A stretch of DNA of 5,089 nucleotides from Chloroflexota bacterium (GTDB lineage Bacteria > Chloroflexota > Anaerolineae > Anaerolineales > Villigracilaceae): assembly GCA_016191895.1 (NCBI GenBank), contig JACPVD010000261.1:1-5089 (forward strand). The letters run 5' to 3'. Made by a program: the position numbers and the translations under genes. Below, piece after piece: positions 1-5,022 of this stretch. The notes under the pieces were generated by a model. It saw nothing but the letters and a program-made list of their open reading frames with translations. It ran no database searches and had not been told where the DNA came from. Position 1 is the first letter of the stretch. Each line of letters starts with the position of its first letter.

Positions 1-111
1 GTGCATAAAGCCGCCGATCTTGCCAGCCTGGTACAGTTCCGCGCCGCGCTCTTCCACGCGGCGGATCAACACCATCTGGTAATATAAATCGAGTAGTTGT
101 TCCTTTTTCAT
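1..111 (-). CDS. pdhA: 2-oxoacid dehydrogenase E1 component alpha subunit (pyruvate dehydrogenase type), N-terminal 37 residues
   Basis: The reverse strand from the ATG at 111-109 is open to the window edge and encodes 37 residues beginning [20 protein letters not shown] and ending with AGKIGGFMH. The pattern LLxLYxxMVLIRRxEExxxELYQxGKIGGFxH is the characteristic N-terminus of thiamine-diphosphate-dependent E1 alpha subunits. These decarboxylate pyruvate or a related 2-oxo acid and pass the acyl group to the lipoyl E2 subunit in the cytoplasmic dehydrogenase complex. The gene is cut by the window, so the GDG...N thiamine-diphosphate motif is not visible. Acetoin or branched-chain 2-oxoacid dehydrogenase alpha subunits share this N-terminus and cannot be excluded. 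The start is supported by a GGAG sequence 6 nt upstream. A beta subunit gene would be expected further out on the minus strand. It is divergent from the HEAT-repeat gene. Confidence 0.85.
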   Translation of the reverse strand, partial: MKKEQLLDLYYQMVLIRRVEERGAELYQAGKIGGFMH

Positions 112-117
112 TGTTCA

Positions 118-121
118 CTCC
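118..121 (-). promoter_or_regulatory. Ribosome binding site of the E1 alpha gene
   Basis: Read on the minus strand, GGAG stands 6 nt before the ATG at 111-109. This fixes the start of the truncated gene and is one of only two clear Shine-Dalgarno sequences in the window. Confidence 0.7.
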
Positions 122-188
122 ACGAAAAGACTGCAAAAAATAACACCAGAAACATTCCGGCGTTGTGCCTGCTTATGGCAAACGCGCC

Positions 189-197
189 ATTATATCA
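189..197 (-). promoter_or_regulatory. Extended -10 promoter for the E1 alpha gene
   Basis: The minus strand reads TGATATAAT, a perfect -10 hexamer (194-189) preceded by the TGn extension. No good -35 lies 16-18 nt upstream; the nearest, TTGATA at 224-219, is 24 nt away. An extended -10 promoter can work without a good -35. Transcription would begin near 182 and give a leader of about 70 nt. Confidence 0.55.
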
Positions 198-275
198 GAG
201 AATTTTAGTCCTATTTTCTATCAAATGCTCTCATGCCCCCTGTTTTGGTGGGACGAATCAAAATCGGACTTACGG

Positions 276-281
276 TAAAAT
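276..281 (+). promoter_or_regulatory. Possible -10 element for the HEAT-repeat gene
   Basis: TAAAAT lies 6 nt before the ATG at 288, so the predicted transcription start falls on or next to the start codon. This would make a leaderless mRNA and would agree with the lack of a usable Shine-Dalgarno (the only AAAGG is 1 nt from the ATG). No convincing -35 is present at the right distance, so the call is weak. Confidence 0.3.
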
Positions 282-287
282 AAAGGT

Positions 288-1439
288 ATGAACTGGCTGA
301 CCGGCGGCGCGCAAGGCGAGGCAAAAAGGCTCATTGCTCAACTTTCGGATTCGACCCGGCGTGATTCTGTTGCGAGGGACTTGATCAAACTGGGTACGGA
401 CGCCGTGCCATCCTTGATAGACGCGCTTCAGACTCAAGACTTGAACCTGCTCCCGATCTACGAGCAGATTCTCGCCCGAATCCCTTCCTCCTCCCTCCCG
501 CTGACAAAGGCTCTCGCATCCCCGAATCCAACCATCCGCGCGCGTGTTGCGGAAACGCTCGGCATCAACGAGGATAAATCCGCCCTTCCCATGCTGGTCA
601 ATTGCCTGAAAGACGAGTATTACATCGTGCGTGAAGCGGCGGCGAAAGCGTTGGGGAATATCGGCGAGCCGCGCGTTATTCCTGCGTTGCTTCCCATCCT
701 CAAAGACAAAGACCTCGAAGTGCGAAGCGCGGCCTGCATTGCCATCGGAAAATTCAAAGATCCTTCCACGTTCGACGAACTCGCCAATATCCTGCTCGAT
801 GACCCAAAGATCGAAGTGCGCCAATCCGCGGCGACTGCGTTGGGCGAGACGAAACATATCGCCGCGATTCCTTTCTTGATGGAAGCCCTGCATGATTCGT
901 TCTGGTGGTATGAACGCGACCAGGCCGCAATGGAATTGTTGACGTCCATCGGAAAAATGGGAACGGCCGTTGTGGAGCCGTTGATCGAAGCGCTTGGCCA
1001 CCGCGAAGGCAGCGTCCGCCGCCTTGCCGCGACCGCGCTTGGCGATTTGGGCGATTCCCGCGCCATCGAGGAACTGGGCATGACATTATATGACCTGCAT
1101 CACGAAGTGGGGAAGGCGGCGGCGCAAGCCCTTGCAAAGTTCGGCGCGCAAGCCGTGCATATGTTGGTCGAGTCGCTGGGGCATGCCGAAGCCGGCATCC
1201 GTGGGAATGCGATTATCGCGTTGGGAACCATTCAGGATATGCGCGTGGCCCCCGCGTTGATCGAAATGCTGCACGACCCTGACCGGGCGAATCAGAAACA
1301 GGCGCTACAGTCGCTGGGTCAATTGCGCGACCAGAGAGTGCAACCTGTATTGCAGGAAATTGCGGCCAATCGGGGCGATAAGGAATTGGCGATGATGGCG
1401 AAACAGATCCTGGAACGAAACAGTAGGCCAGGCTTATAG
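288..1439 (+). CDS. HEAT-repeat (PBS-lyase-like) scaffold protein
   Basis: This 383-residue protein is built almost wholly of tandem helical repeats of about 31 residues with the HEAT/PBS-lyase signature. Examples are VREAAAKALGNIGEPRVIPA (residues 114-133), VRSAACIAIGKFKDPSTFDE (145-164), VRQSAATALGETKHIAAIPF (177-196), VRRLAATALGDLGDSRAIEE (243-262) and IRGNAIIALGTIQDMRVAPA (304-323). Roughly ten repeats cover residues 10-378. Such proteins form a curved superhelix that binds other proteins. The family name comes from phycobilin lyases, but nothing here suggests phycobilisomes. No signal peptide, membrane segment or catalytic motif is visible, so it is probably a cytoplasmic scaffold. One repeat is interrupted by an aromatic FWWYERD insert (205-211). 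The ATG at 288 is the only plausible start, yet it lacks a spaced Shine-Dalgarno. It is divergent from E1 alpha and convergent with the lipoprotein gene. The partner is unknown. Confidence 0.85.
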   Translation: MNWLTGGAQGEAKRLIAQLSDSTRRDSVARDLIKLGTDAVPSLIDALQTQDLNLLPIYEQILARIPSSSLPLTKALASPNPTIRARVAETLGINEDKSALPMLVNCLKDEYYIVREAAAKALGNIGEPRVIPALLPILKDKDLEVRSAACIAIGKFKDPSTFDELANILLDDPKIEVRQSAATALGETKHIAAIPFLMEALHDSFWWYERDQAAMELLTSIGKMGTAVVEPLIEALGHREGSVRRLAATALGDLGDSRAIEELGMTLYDLHHEVGKAAAQALAKFGAQAVHMLVESLGHAEAGIRGNAIIALGTIQDMRVAPALIEMLHDPDRANQKQALQSLGQLRDQRVQPVLQEIAANRGDKELAMMAKQILERNSRPGL

Positions 1440-1443
1440 CCTG
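1429..1443. repeat. Short hairpin over the HEAT gene stop codon
   Basis: CAGGCT (1429-1434) and AGCCTG (1438-1443) form a 6-bp perfect stem with a TAT loop that includes part of the TAG stop codon. No T-run follows, so a terminator role is not established. It may combine with the second hairpin 25 nt downstream to separate the two convergent genes. Confidence 0.35.
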
Positions 1444-1468
1444 ATAACTAAATGGCGAGAACCAAATG

Positions 1469-1487
1469 GCGGGTTGAACACCCGCCC
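1469..1487. terminator. Hairpin between convergent genes, possible bidirectional terminator
   Basis: GGCGGGT (1469-1475), a 5-nt loop, then ACCCGCC (1481-1487) make a 7-bp GC-rich stem in the 47-bp gap between two convergent genes. On the minus strand it is followed by moderately T-rich sequence (ATTTGGTT, then CCATTTAGTT), without a clean T-run. Its right arm abuts the stop codon of the lipoprotein-like gene. The GGGCGGGT...ACCCGCCC style also recalls dispersed intergenic repeats, so it may be repeat-derived. Confidence 0.4.
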
Positions 1488-2395
1488 TACGGCTGGGGTG
1501 GGGATGTGTAATCGACTTCTTGAATGGTGAGGTCGGAGAAGGCGACGACGATGGGAGTGTCGCCGGCGGAGTTGACGAAGACTCCGAGCGTGCCGCTGGG
1601 GTAATTTGCATCGCGGATGCTGAATTGATAACGCCCATTTAGAAAGATACGAATATCGTCGCCGACGGCCCAGACGCCAATGCGAACTTCGCCCGGGGCG
1701 CCGGGAGGCACGTCGCCGCTGGGGAGGGGGGATTGTAATAATTGCCGTTTGGAGACGCTGATGCGTTCCGCGCCAATGGTCCCATTGCAGGATAACCCTA
1801 TTCGATGGAAGGCAACTGCATTTGCCCGGACGAGGATACCGTAACTGTCGCCGCCGCGGCACAGGCTGGGGCGGGCGGTGATCTCGGCGTAGTAATTATC
1901 GATGGATAAGTCGTGGCGCAAACTTGCAATATACACTTTGCTTTGCGCGGCAAGGATGAGTTGGTTATTGTGAATTCCCGCGCTGGCTTCGTCGGAGGCG
2001 GCGGTGTCCCATAATGATTCTTCTGAGAAGTCGTCAGTGAGGAAGGTGAGGCCGAGGCCGGGGCGCATTTCGGGGGTGGGCGGGTAGGTGGAAAAAGCCG
2101 CAGGGGAGGGCGTGGCCGATGGCGGGAACCAGACGATGGTCGAAGTGGGAAGCGGAGTTTCCGTCAGGATGATGGGTGTGGGGGTGGCGTTGAGATTGTC
2201 GATGAAGACGCAGGATGTCATTGCCAGCGTCATTACGAGGGCGAAAGGCAACGCGGGCCTCGACTCCTGCCCTCTCTGGCACTGCCCGCCAGGATAAGCG
2301 CGCGCGCGGTGCAAGTGTGCGAGCGGGAAGAGCATCCGTGCTACTCGACCAGCGGTAATGCTCAATGACACGATTAATTTATGACAGGTTTTCAT
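1487..2395 (-). CDS. Putative lipoprotein with Thr/Pro-rich linker and LamG/DUF1080-like jelly-roll domain
   Basis: As read, this is a 302-residue protein. Hydrophobic LPFALVMTLAMTSC ends at Cys62, a plausible but imperfect lipobox (MTS before Cys). A Thr/Pro/Ser-rich linker follows (about 70-110), typical of exported lipoproteins that hold a domain away from the membrane. Residues 115-295 look like a concanavalin-A/LamG-type beta sandwich of the DUF1080 style: an FxDDFS...W opening, IHNNQLIL, YYAEITAR, SYGILVRAN, VRIGVWAVGDDIRIFLNGRYQFSI and GTLGVFVNSAG. Such domains often bind or cleave glycans, but no catalytic residues can be assigned. The start is uncertain. The 61-residue leader before the Cys is far too long, and its middle is Arg/Gly/Pro-rich and overlaps a repeat-like segment (2216-2370). 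ATG at 2395 has no Shine-Dalgarno, and a TTG at 2251 has GAGG 6 nt upstream but gives a very short, uncharged signal. It is convergent with the HEAT gene. Confidence 0.65.
   Translation of the reverse strand: MKTCHKLIVSLSITAGRVARMLFPLAHLHRARAYPGGQCQRGQESRPALPFALVMTLAMTSCVFIDNLNATPTPIILTETPLPTSTIVWFPPSATPSPAAFSTYPPTPEMRPGLGLTFLTDDFSEESLWDTAASDEASAGIHNNQLILAAQSKVYIASLRHDLSIDNYYAEITARPSLCRGGDSYGILVRANAVAFHRIGLSCNGTIGAERISVSKRQLLQSPLPSGDVPPGAPGEVRIGVWAVGDDIRIFLNGRYQFSIRDANYPSGTLGVFVNSAGDTPIVVAFSDLTIQEVDYTSPPQP
2216..2370. repeat. Possible small inverted-repeat-bounded element within the lipoprotein gene 5' end
   Basis: TGTCATTG at 2216-2223 is matched in inverse by CAATGACA at 2363-2370. Just inside, CATTAC (2231-2236) is matched by GTAATG (2355-2360), with unequal spacers of 7 and 2 nt. 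The interior is GC-rich, including an alternating GCGCGCGCGC run near 2298-2307. The ends resemble the CGTCATTGCGAG...CGCAATGACA style of intergenic palindromic repeats known in several bacterial groups. No transposase is encoded. The element covers residues about 9-60 of the lipoprotein reading frame. The match is short and could be chance or degenerate. Confidence 0.35.
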
Positions 2396-2413
2396 GGATT
2401 GTGTCGTAAAATA

Positions 2414-2456
2414 AAGTAAACTTCATTCTATCGCTTGTCTCACATTAAGTAAACTT
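2414..2456. promoter_or_regulatory. Two copies of AAGTAAACTT, possible operator
   Basis: The 10-mer AAGTAAACTT occurs at 2414-2423 and again at 2447-2456, start-to-start 33 bp, close to three DNA turns. Each copy is nearly palindromic (AAGT-AA-ACTT). The second copy covers the candidate -35 of the minus-strand promoter and the first sits at its expected transcription start. This is the geometry of a repressor pair, but no regulator is identified. Confidence 0.4.
2425..2453 (-). promoter_or_regulatory. Candidate promoter of the lipoprotein-like gene
   Basis: On the minus strand TTTACT (2453-2448), a 17-nt spacer and TAGAAT (2430-2425) resemble sigma-70 -35 and -10 boxes. Transcription would start near 2418, giving a leader of about 22 nt to the ATG at 2395. 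Confidence 0.5.
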
Positions 2457-2492
2457 TTCGCGGGATTTGCGAAGAAAACTTGAAACCATGTG

Positions 2493-2560
2493 TCTTTCCA
2501 AAAAGAAGGGGTATGGGGAGTTGTGAGCGCACAAAGCGTACTCACAACTCCCCATACCTC
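2493..2560 (+). repeat. Dispersed hairpin repeat, copy 1
   Basis: A leader, TCTTTCCAAAAAGAAGGGG (2493-2511), runs into a long stem. GTATGGGGAGTTGTGAG (2511-2527) pairs perfectly with 2541-2557, and three more outer pairs (2508-2510 with 2558-2560, one of them G-T) extend it to 20 bp. The 13-nt apex contains CGC/GCG, which can pair further. A second copy lies at 5023-5089. This copy ends 15 nt before the Shine-Dalgarno of the dehydrogenase gene and would be in its leader if transcription starts upstream. No T-run follows, so a simple terminator is not supported. Confidence 0.8.
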
Positions 2561-2575
2561 AATACCATGCAGTAT

Positions 2576-2582
2576 AAAGGAG
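2576..2582 (+). promoter_or_regulatory. Ribosome binding site deciding the dehydrogenase start
   Basis: AAAGGAG stands 5 nt before the ATG at 2588. It sets the start there rather than at an in-frame TTG at 2480, whose extra 36 codons would be translated from the hairpin repeat. Confidence 0.8.
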
Positions 2583-2587
2583 CAAAC

Positions 2588-3607
2588 ATGAGCGAGAAGC
2601 AGGTGCTGGTGACGGGAGCATGCGGCGAGATTGGGCAGGCGTTGGTGCAGGGGCTGGCGCAGCGGGGCGGGTATCGCATTGTGACGGCGGATTTTATGCC
2701 GTTGCCTGATTCGATCAAAGGACTTTCGGCGGAGCATGTGCAGGGGGATTTGGTGTACAAGATCAAGACCTTTTACGATTACGATTTCGATATTGTTTTT
2801 CACCTGGCGGCTTCGCTTTCGTCGAAGGCGGAGGTGGCTACAGAGGAGGCGCATCGCATCAATGTGGAGGGGACGATGCAGTTGTTGATGCTGGCGGCGT
2901 ATCGTTCTGAAAAATATGGCAAGGCAGTGAAGTTTTTATTCCCAAGTTCCATTGCCGCGTATGGGATGCCGACCATCGAGACGAAGAATCGAGCGGGCGC
3001 GGTGAAGGAGGATGATTGGAACACGCCGCACACGATGTATGGATGTAATAAATTGTATTGCGAAAAATTGGGGATGTATTATGGGAAGTATTACGGGCAG
3101 AAACACCTGGATGCAAACCCGCCGGTCATGCTGGACTTTCGGGCGATTCGCTTCCCGGGGCTGATCAGCGCCTTTACCCTGCCCAGCGGCGGAACAAGCG
3201 ACTACGGCCCCGAGATGTTACATGCGGCGGCGCAGGGAAAGGCGTATTCGTGTTTTGTTCGGGCGGATACAAAGATATCGTTTATGGCGATGCCGGATGC
3301 GATCAAGTCGCTGTTGGTGTTGATGGATGTGCCGCGGGAGAATCTTTCGACGAATGTTTACAACATTGCGGCGTTTGCGTTGACGGCGGAGGAGTTTCAT
3401 CAGCGGGCGATTCGAGCTTTCCCGGATGCGAAGATTATCTTCGAGCCGAATCCGCGCCGGCAGGGAATTGTGGATTCGTGGCCGGAGGATGTGGATGATT
3501 CGCTGGCACGTTCCGATTGGGGGTGGAGGCCGGATTATGACGCGGACAAGTTTTTCGATGGGTACTTTTTGCCGGAAATCAGGAGGAGATACGGGGGAGC
3601 GGATTGA
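2588..3607 (+). CDS. NAD-dependent extended SDR, L-threonine 3-dehydrogenase-like
   Basis: This 339-residue soluble enzyme begins with a Rossmann fold. VLVTGACGEIGQ (6-17) is the TGxxGxxG NAD-binding loop, D35 ends the second strand as expected for NAD preference, and D54 and HLAA (72-75) fit extended SDRs. Catalytic residues are in PSSIAAYG (119-126) and YGCNK (Tyr151, Lys155). The later block RFPGLISAFTLPSGGTSDYG, then SFMAMPDAIKSLLVLMD and a C-terminal DSWPEDVDDSLARSDWGWRPDYD, closely follows SDR-type L-threonine 3-dehydrogenases. These oxidise L-threonine with NAD to 2-amino-3-oxobutanoate. At 339 residues it is slightly longer than usual for that group. No 2-amino-3-ketobutyrate CoA ligase gene is adjacent, so another sugar or hydroxy-acid substrate remains possible. 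Codons favour G or T at third positions, unlike the kinase downstream. Confidence 0.8.
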   Translation: MSEKQVLVTGACGEIGQALVQGLAQRGGYRIVTADFMPLPDSIKGLSAEHVQGDLVYKIKTFYDYDFDIVFHLAASLSSKAEVATEEAHRINVEGTMQLLMLAAYRSEKYGKAVKFLFPSSIAAYGMPTIETKNRAGAVKEDDWNTPHTMYGCNKLYCEKLGMYYGKYYGQKHLDANPPVMLDFRAIRFPGLISAFTLPSGGTSDYGPEMLHAAAQGKAYSCFVRADTKISFMAMPDAIKSLLVLMDVPRENLSTNVYNIAAFALTAEEFHQRAIRAFPDAKIIFEPNPRRQGIVDSWPEDVDDSLARSDWGWRPDYDADKFFDGYFLPEIRRRYGGAD

Positions 3608-3631
3608 CCAACGGTCTCTGCAACGGATACT
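3604..3631 (+). promoter_or_regulatory. Candidate promoter of the DUF2203 gene
   Basis: TTGACC (3604-3609), a 16-nt spacer and GATACT (3626-3631) match sigma-70 boxes at 5/6 and 4/6. The -35 overlaps the stop codon of the upstream dehydrogenase. Transcription would begin near 3638 with a leader of about 27 nt, so DUF2203 may be expressed independently of the dehydrogenase. Confidence 0.45.
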
Positions 3632-3664
3632 GGTCGCATTTTCCAAGAGCAGGTCACTTTTCTC

Positions 3665-4048
3665 ATGCCCAAATACTACACCCCCCGCGAAGCCAATGAC
3701 GCATTGACCACGATCCGCCCGATGGTGGGAGAAATGATCGCAATAGGGGAGAAGGTACGCGCCCATCACCCCGAATTGTGGGACATGATTCGAAAGTCGG
3801 CCGGTAACGGGGGCAATCCCAAACTGAGCAAACTTCTTGTGGATTTCGACCGCCTTCACGGCCTCCTTCGCCAAATTCAGGATGCGGGAATTGAGGTTAA
3901 GGACCTCGCCATTGGGTTGATCGATTTCGTTGCCTTGCGCGAAGGCAGGGAGGTATATCTGTGCTGGAAATATGGAGAAGACAGCGTGGGGTACTGGCAT
4001 GAGATCGAAGCGGGCTTTCAGGGCCGCCAGCCGATCGATTGGGAATAA
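3665..4048 (+). CDS. DUF2203 family protein
   Basis: This 127-residue protein has the full-length pattern of the DUF2203 family. It has an N-terminal YYTPREANDAL (4-14) leading into a long helix with TIRPMVGEM, a GNGG turn (47-50), and a second helix ending in LLRQIQDAGIEVKDL. The conserved C-terminal block is GREVYLCW (94-101), YWHE (110-113) and GFQGRQP (117-123). The function of the family is not known to me. The Trp/His/Arg-rich C-terminal block suggests a ligand site, but this is only inference. There is no signal peptide or membrane segment, so it is cytoplasmic. The ATG at 3665 has no strong Shine-Dalgarno. It lies 57 nt after the dehydrogenase and 69 nt before the kinase gene, in the same orientation. 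Confidence 0.85.
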   Translation: MPKYYTPREANDALTTIRPMVGEMIAIGEKVRAHHPELWDMIRKSAGNGGNPKLSKLLVDFDRLHGLLRQIQDAGIEVKDLAIGLIDFVALREGREVYLCWKYGEDSVGYWHEIEAGFQGRQPIDWE

Positions 4049-4053
4049 TTCCG

Positions 4054-4082
4054 TTGCCATATCTCCGAATTTGCTCTATACT
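4054..4082 (+). promoter_or_regulatory. Promoter of the Ser/Thr kinase gene
   Basis: TTGCCA (4054-4059), a 17-nt spacer and TATACT (4077-4082) match both sigma-70 boxes at 5/6 with ideal spacing, in a non-coding gap. Transcription would start near 4089, about 29 nt before the ATG. This is the best complete promoter in the window and suggests the kinase has its own transcript. Confidence 0.65.
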
Positions 4083-4117
4083 AGCGGCATCTCCCAATCG
4101 AAGTGGAACCTTAGACG

Positions 4118-4948
4118 ATGGCCGTATCCAAAATTGGACGTTACGAGATCGAAAAGGAACTGACCCAGGGCGGAATGGGTGTCATCTTTCTGGCGCGTGA
4201 TCCCTATATTCAACGGCAGGTTGTCGTCAAAGTGTTGATGTACAGCCGAATGCTGGACGAGGTCTATCGCGATTTCTTCCAGCAGGAAGCGGAGTTGATC
4301 GCCGCGCTGGAGCATCCCTGCATTGTGCCGATCTATGATTTCGGCTGGCATGGCGAACAGCCCTACATTGTCATGCGTTATATGGCGGGTGGATCGCTGG
4401 ATGACCGCCTGCGAAACGGGGAGATCAAGCACACCGAGATCGCCCACATGATCAAGCGCATCGCCGAAGCCCTCGATGCCGCCCATGTCCGCAAGCTCAT
4501 CCATCGCGATGTCAAACCCTCGAATTTTCTTTTTGATTCCACCGGTGAGATATTCCTCTCCGATTTTGGTATTGCCAAATCCAAGCCATTCACCGACGAC
4601 GACGGCACATGGTTGGTGGGCACGCCCGCCTACATGAGCCCGGAGCAGGTCAAGGGGAATCCTGTTGACGGCCGGTCCGATGTCTACGCTCTCGGTATTG
4701 TCTTGTACCGCTTGTTAACGGGGGAACTGCCCTTCTCCAGCGATTCCACTACAGCGTTGATCAATGCCCACGTCGATTTGCCCATCCCTGATATTCGGCA
4801 GATAAAAAATAACATTCCAGCGGTCTGGCAGGAGGTGGTTGCGCGGGCCATGGCCAAGGAACCGAACGATCGTTATCCAACCGCCGGCGACTTCGCCCGC
4901 GATGTGGCGGAGGTGGCATCTGGCAAGTGGTTCCTGAGAAAACTGTAA
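4118..4948 (+). CDS. PknB/Hanks-type Ser/Thr protein kinase, soluble, kinase domain only
   Basis: This 276-residue protein carries a complete kinase domain. It has a glycine loop LTQGGMGVIF (15-24), ATP-anchoring Lys38 in VVVK, the helix-C Glu57 and a hinge region IVMRYMAGGSL (84-94). The catalytic loop is HRDVKPSN (129-136, Asp131, Lys133, Asn136), the magnesium site DFG (149-151), and the activation segment GTPAYMSPE (168-176), with DVYALG (188-193) after it. All catalytic residues are present, so it should transfer phosphate from ATP to Ser/Thr of target proteins. The first Gly of the P-loop is replaced by Thr16. Unlike classical PknB there is no transmembrane helix, PASTA or other sensor; the chain stops at the end of the domain (VASGKWFLRKL). 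It is therefore cytoplasmic and must sense or dock through partners. The ATG lacks a strong Shine-Dalgarno. No phosphatase or FHA gene is visible nearby. Confidence 0.93.
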   Translation: MAVSKIGRYEIEKELTQGGMGVIFLARDPYIQRQVVVKVLMYSRMLDEVYRDFFQQEAELIAALEHPCIVPIYDFGWHGEQPYIVMRYMAGGSLDDRLRNGEIKHTEIAHMIKRIAEALDAAHVRKLIHRDVKPSNFLFDSTGEIFLSDFGIAKSKPFTDDDGTWLVGTPAYMSPEQVKGNPVDGRSDVYALGIVLYRLLTGELPFSSDSTTALINAHVDLPIPDIRQIKNNIPAVWQEVVARAMAKEPNDRYPTAGDFARDVAEVASGKWFLRKL

Positions 4949-4973
4949 GAGAGTCAATCGACTGTTCGTCCAT

Positions 4974-5008
4974 GACCTTGTTGCCATACGGACAAGGTCT
5001 TATTTTTT
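4974..5008 (+). terminator. Intrinsic terminator of the kinase gene
   Basis: GACCTTGT (4974-4981), a 10-nt loop and ACAAGGTC (4992-4999) form a perfect 8-bp stem followed by TTATTTTTT. It begins 25 nt after the kinase stop codon and should end the kinase transcript. Confidence 0.85.
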
Positions 5009-5022
5009 GTCCTTGTATAGTA

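Noticed and set aside
112..182. Riboswitch in the roughly 70-nt E1 alpha leader
   Set aside because: It is short, and I see no known aptamer core such as the thiamine pyrophosphate CUGAGA motif and no terminator-like stem.
97..291. Small plus-strand open frame in the divergent gap
   Set aside because: It overlaps the E1 alpha start, ribosome binding site and promoter, has no ribosome binding site of its own and no protein-like features.
270..1001. Long minus-strand open frame of 243 codons opposite the HEAT gene
   Set aside because: It is a shadow of the HEAT-repeat gene; its translation is Arg/His/Gln-rich with no recognisable domain.
2493..2560. Hairpin repeat copy 1 as a CRISPR repeat or a standard intrinsic terminator
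   Set aside because: The two copies are 2.5 kb apart with genes between them, not an array with spacers, and no T-run follows the stem.
2480..2587. In-frame TTG start giving a 375-residue dehydrogenase
   Set aside because: The 36 extra codons are translated hairpin repeat, the TTG has no ribosome binding site, and the ATG at 2588 has a strong AAAGGAG and begins directly at the Rossmann fold.
3218..4060. Minus-strand open frame of 280 codons opposite the dehydrogenase and DUF2203 genes
   Set aside because: It spans two well-supported plus-strand genes and their gap, and its translation is low-complexity Arg/Pro/His-rich without family features.
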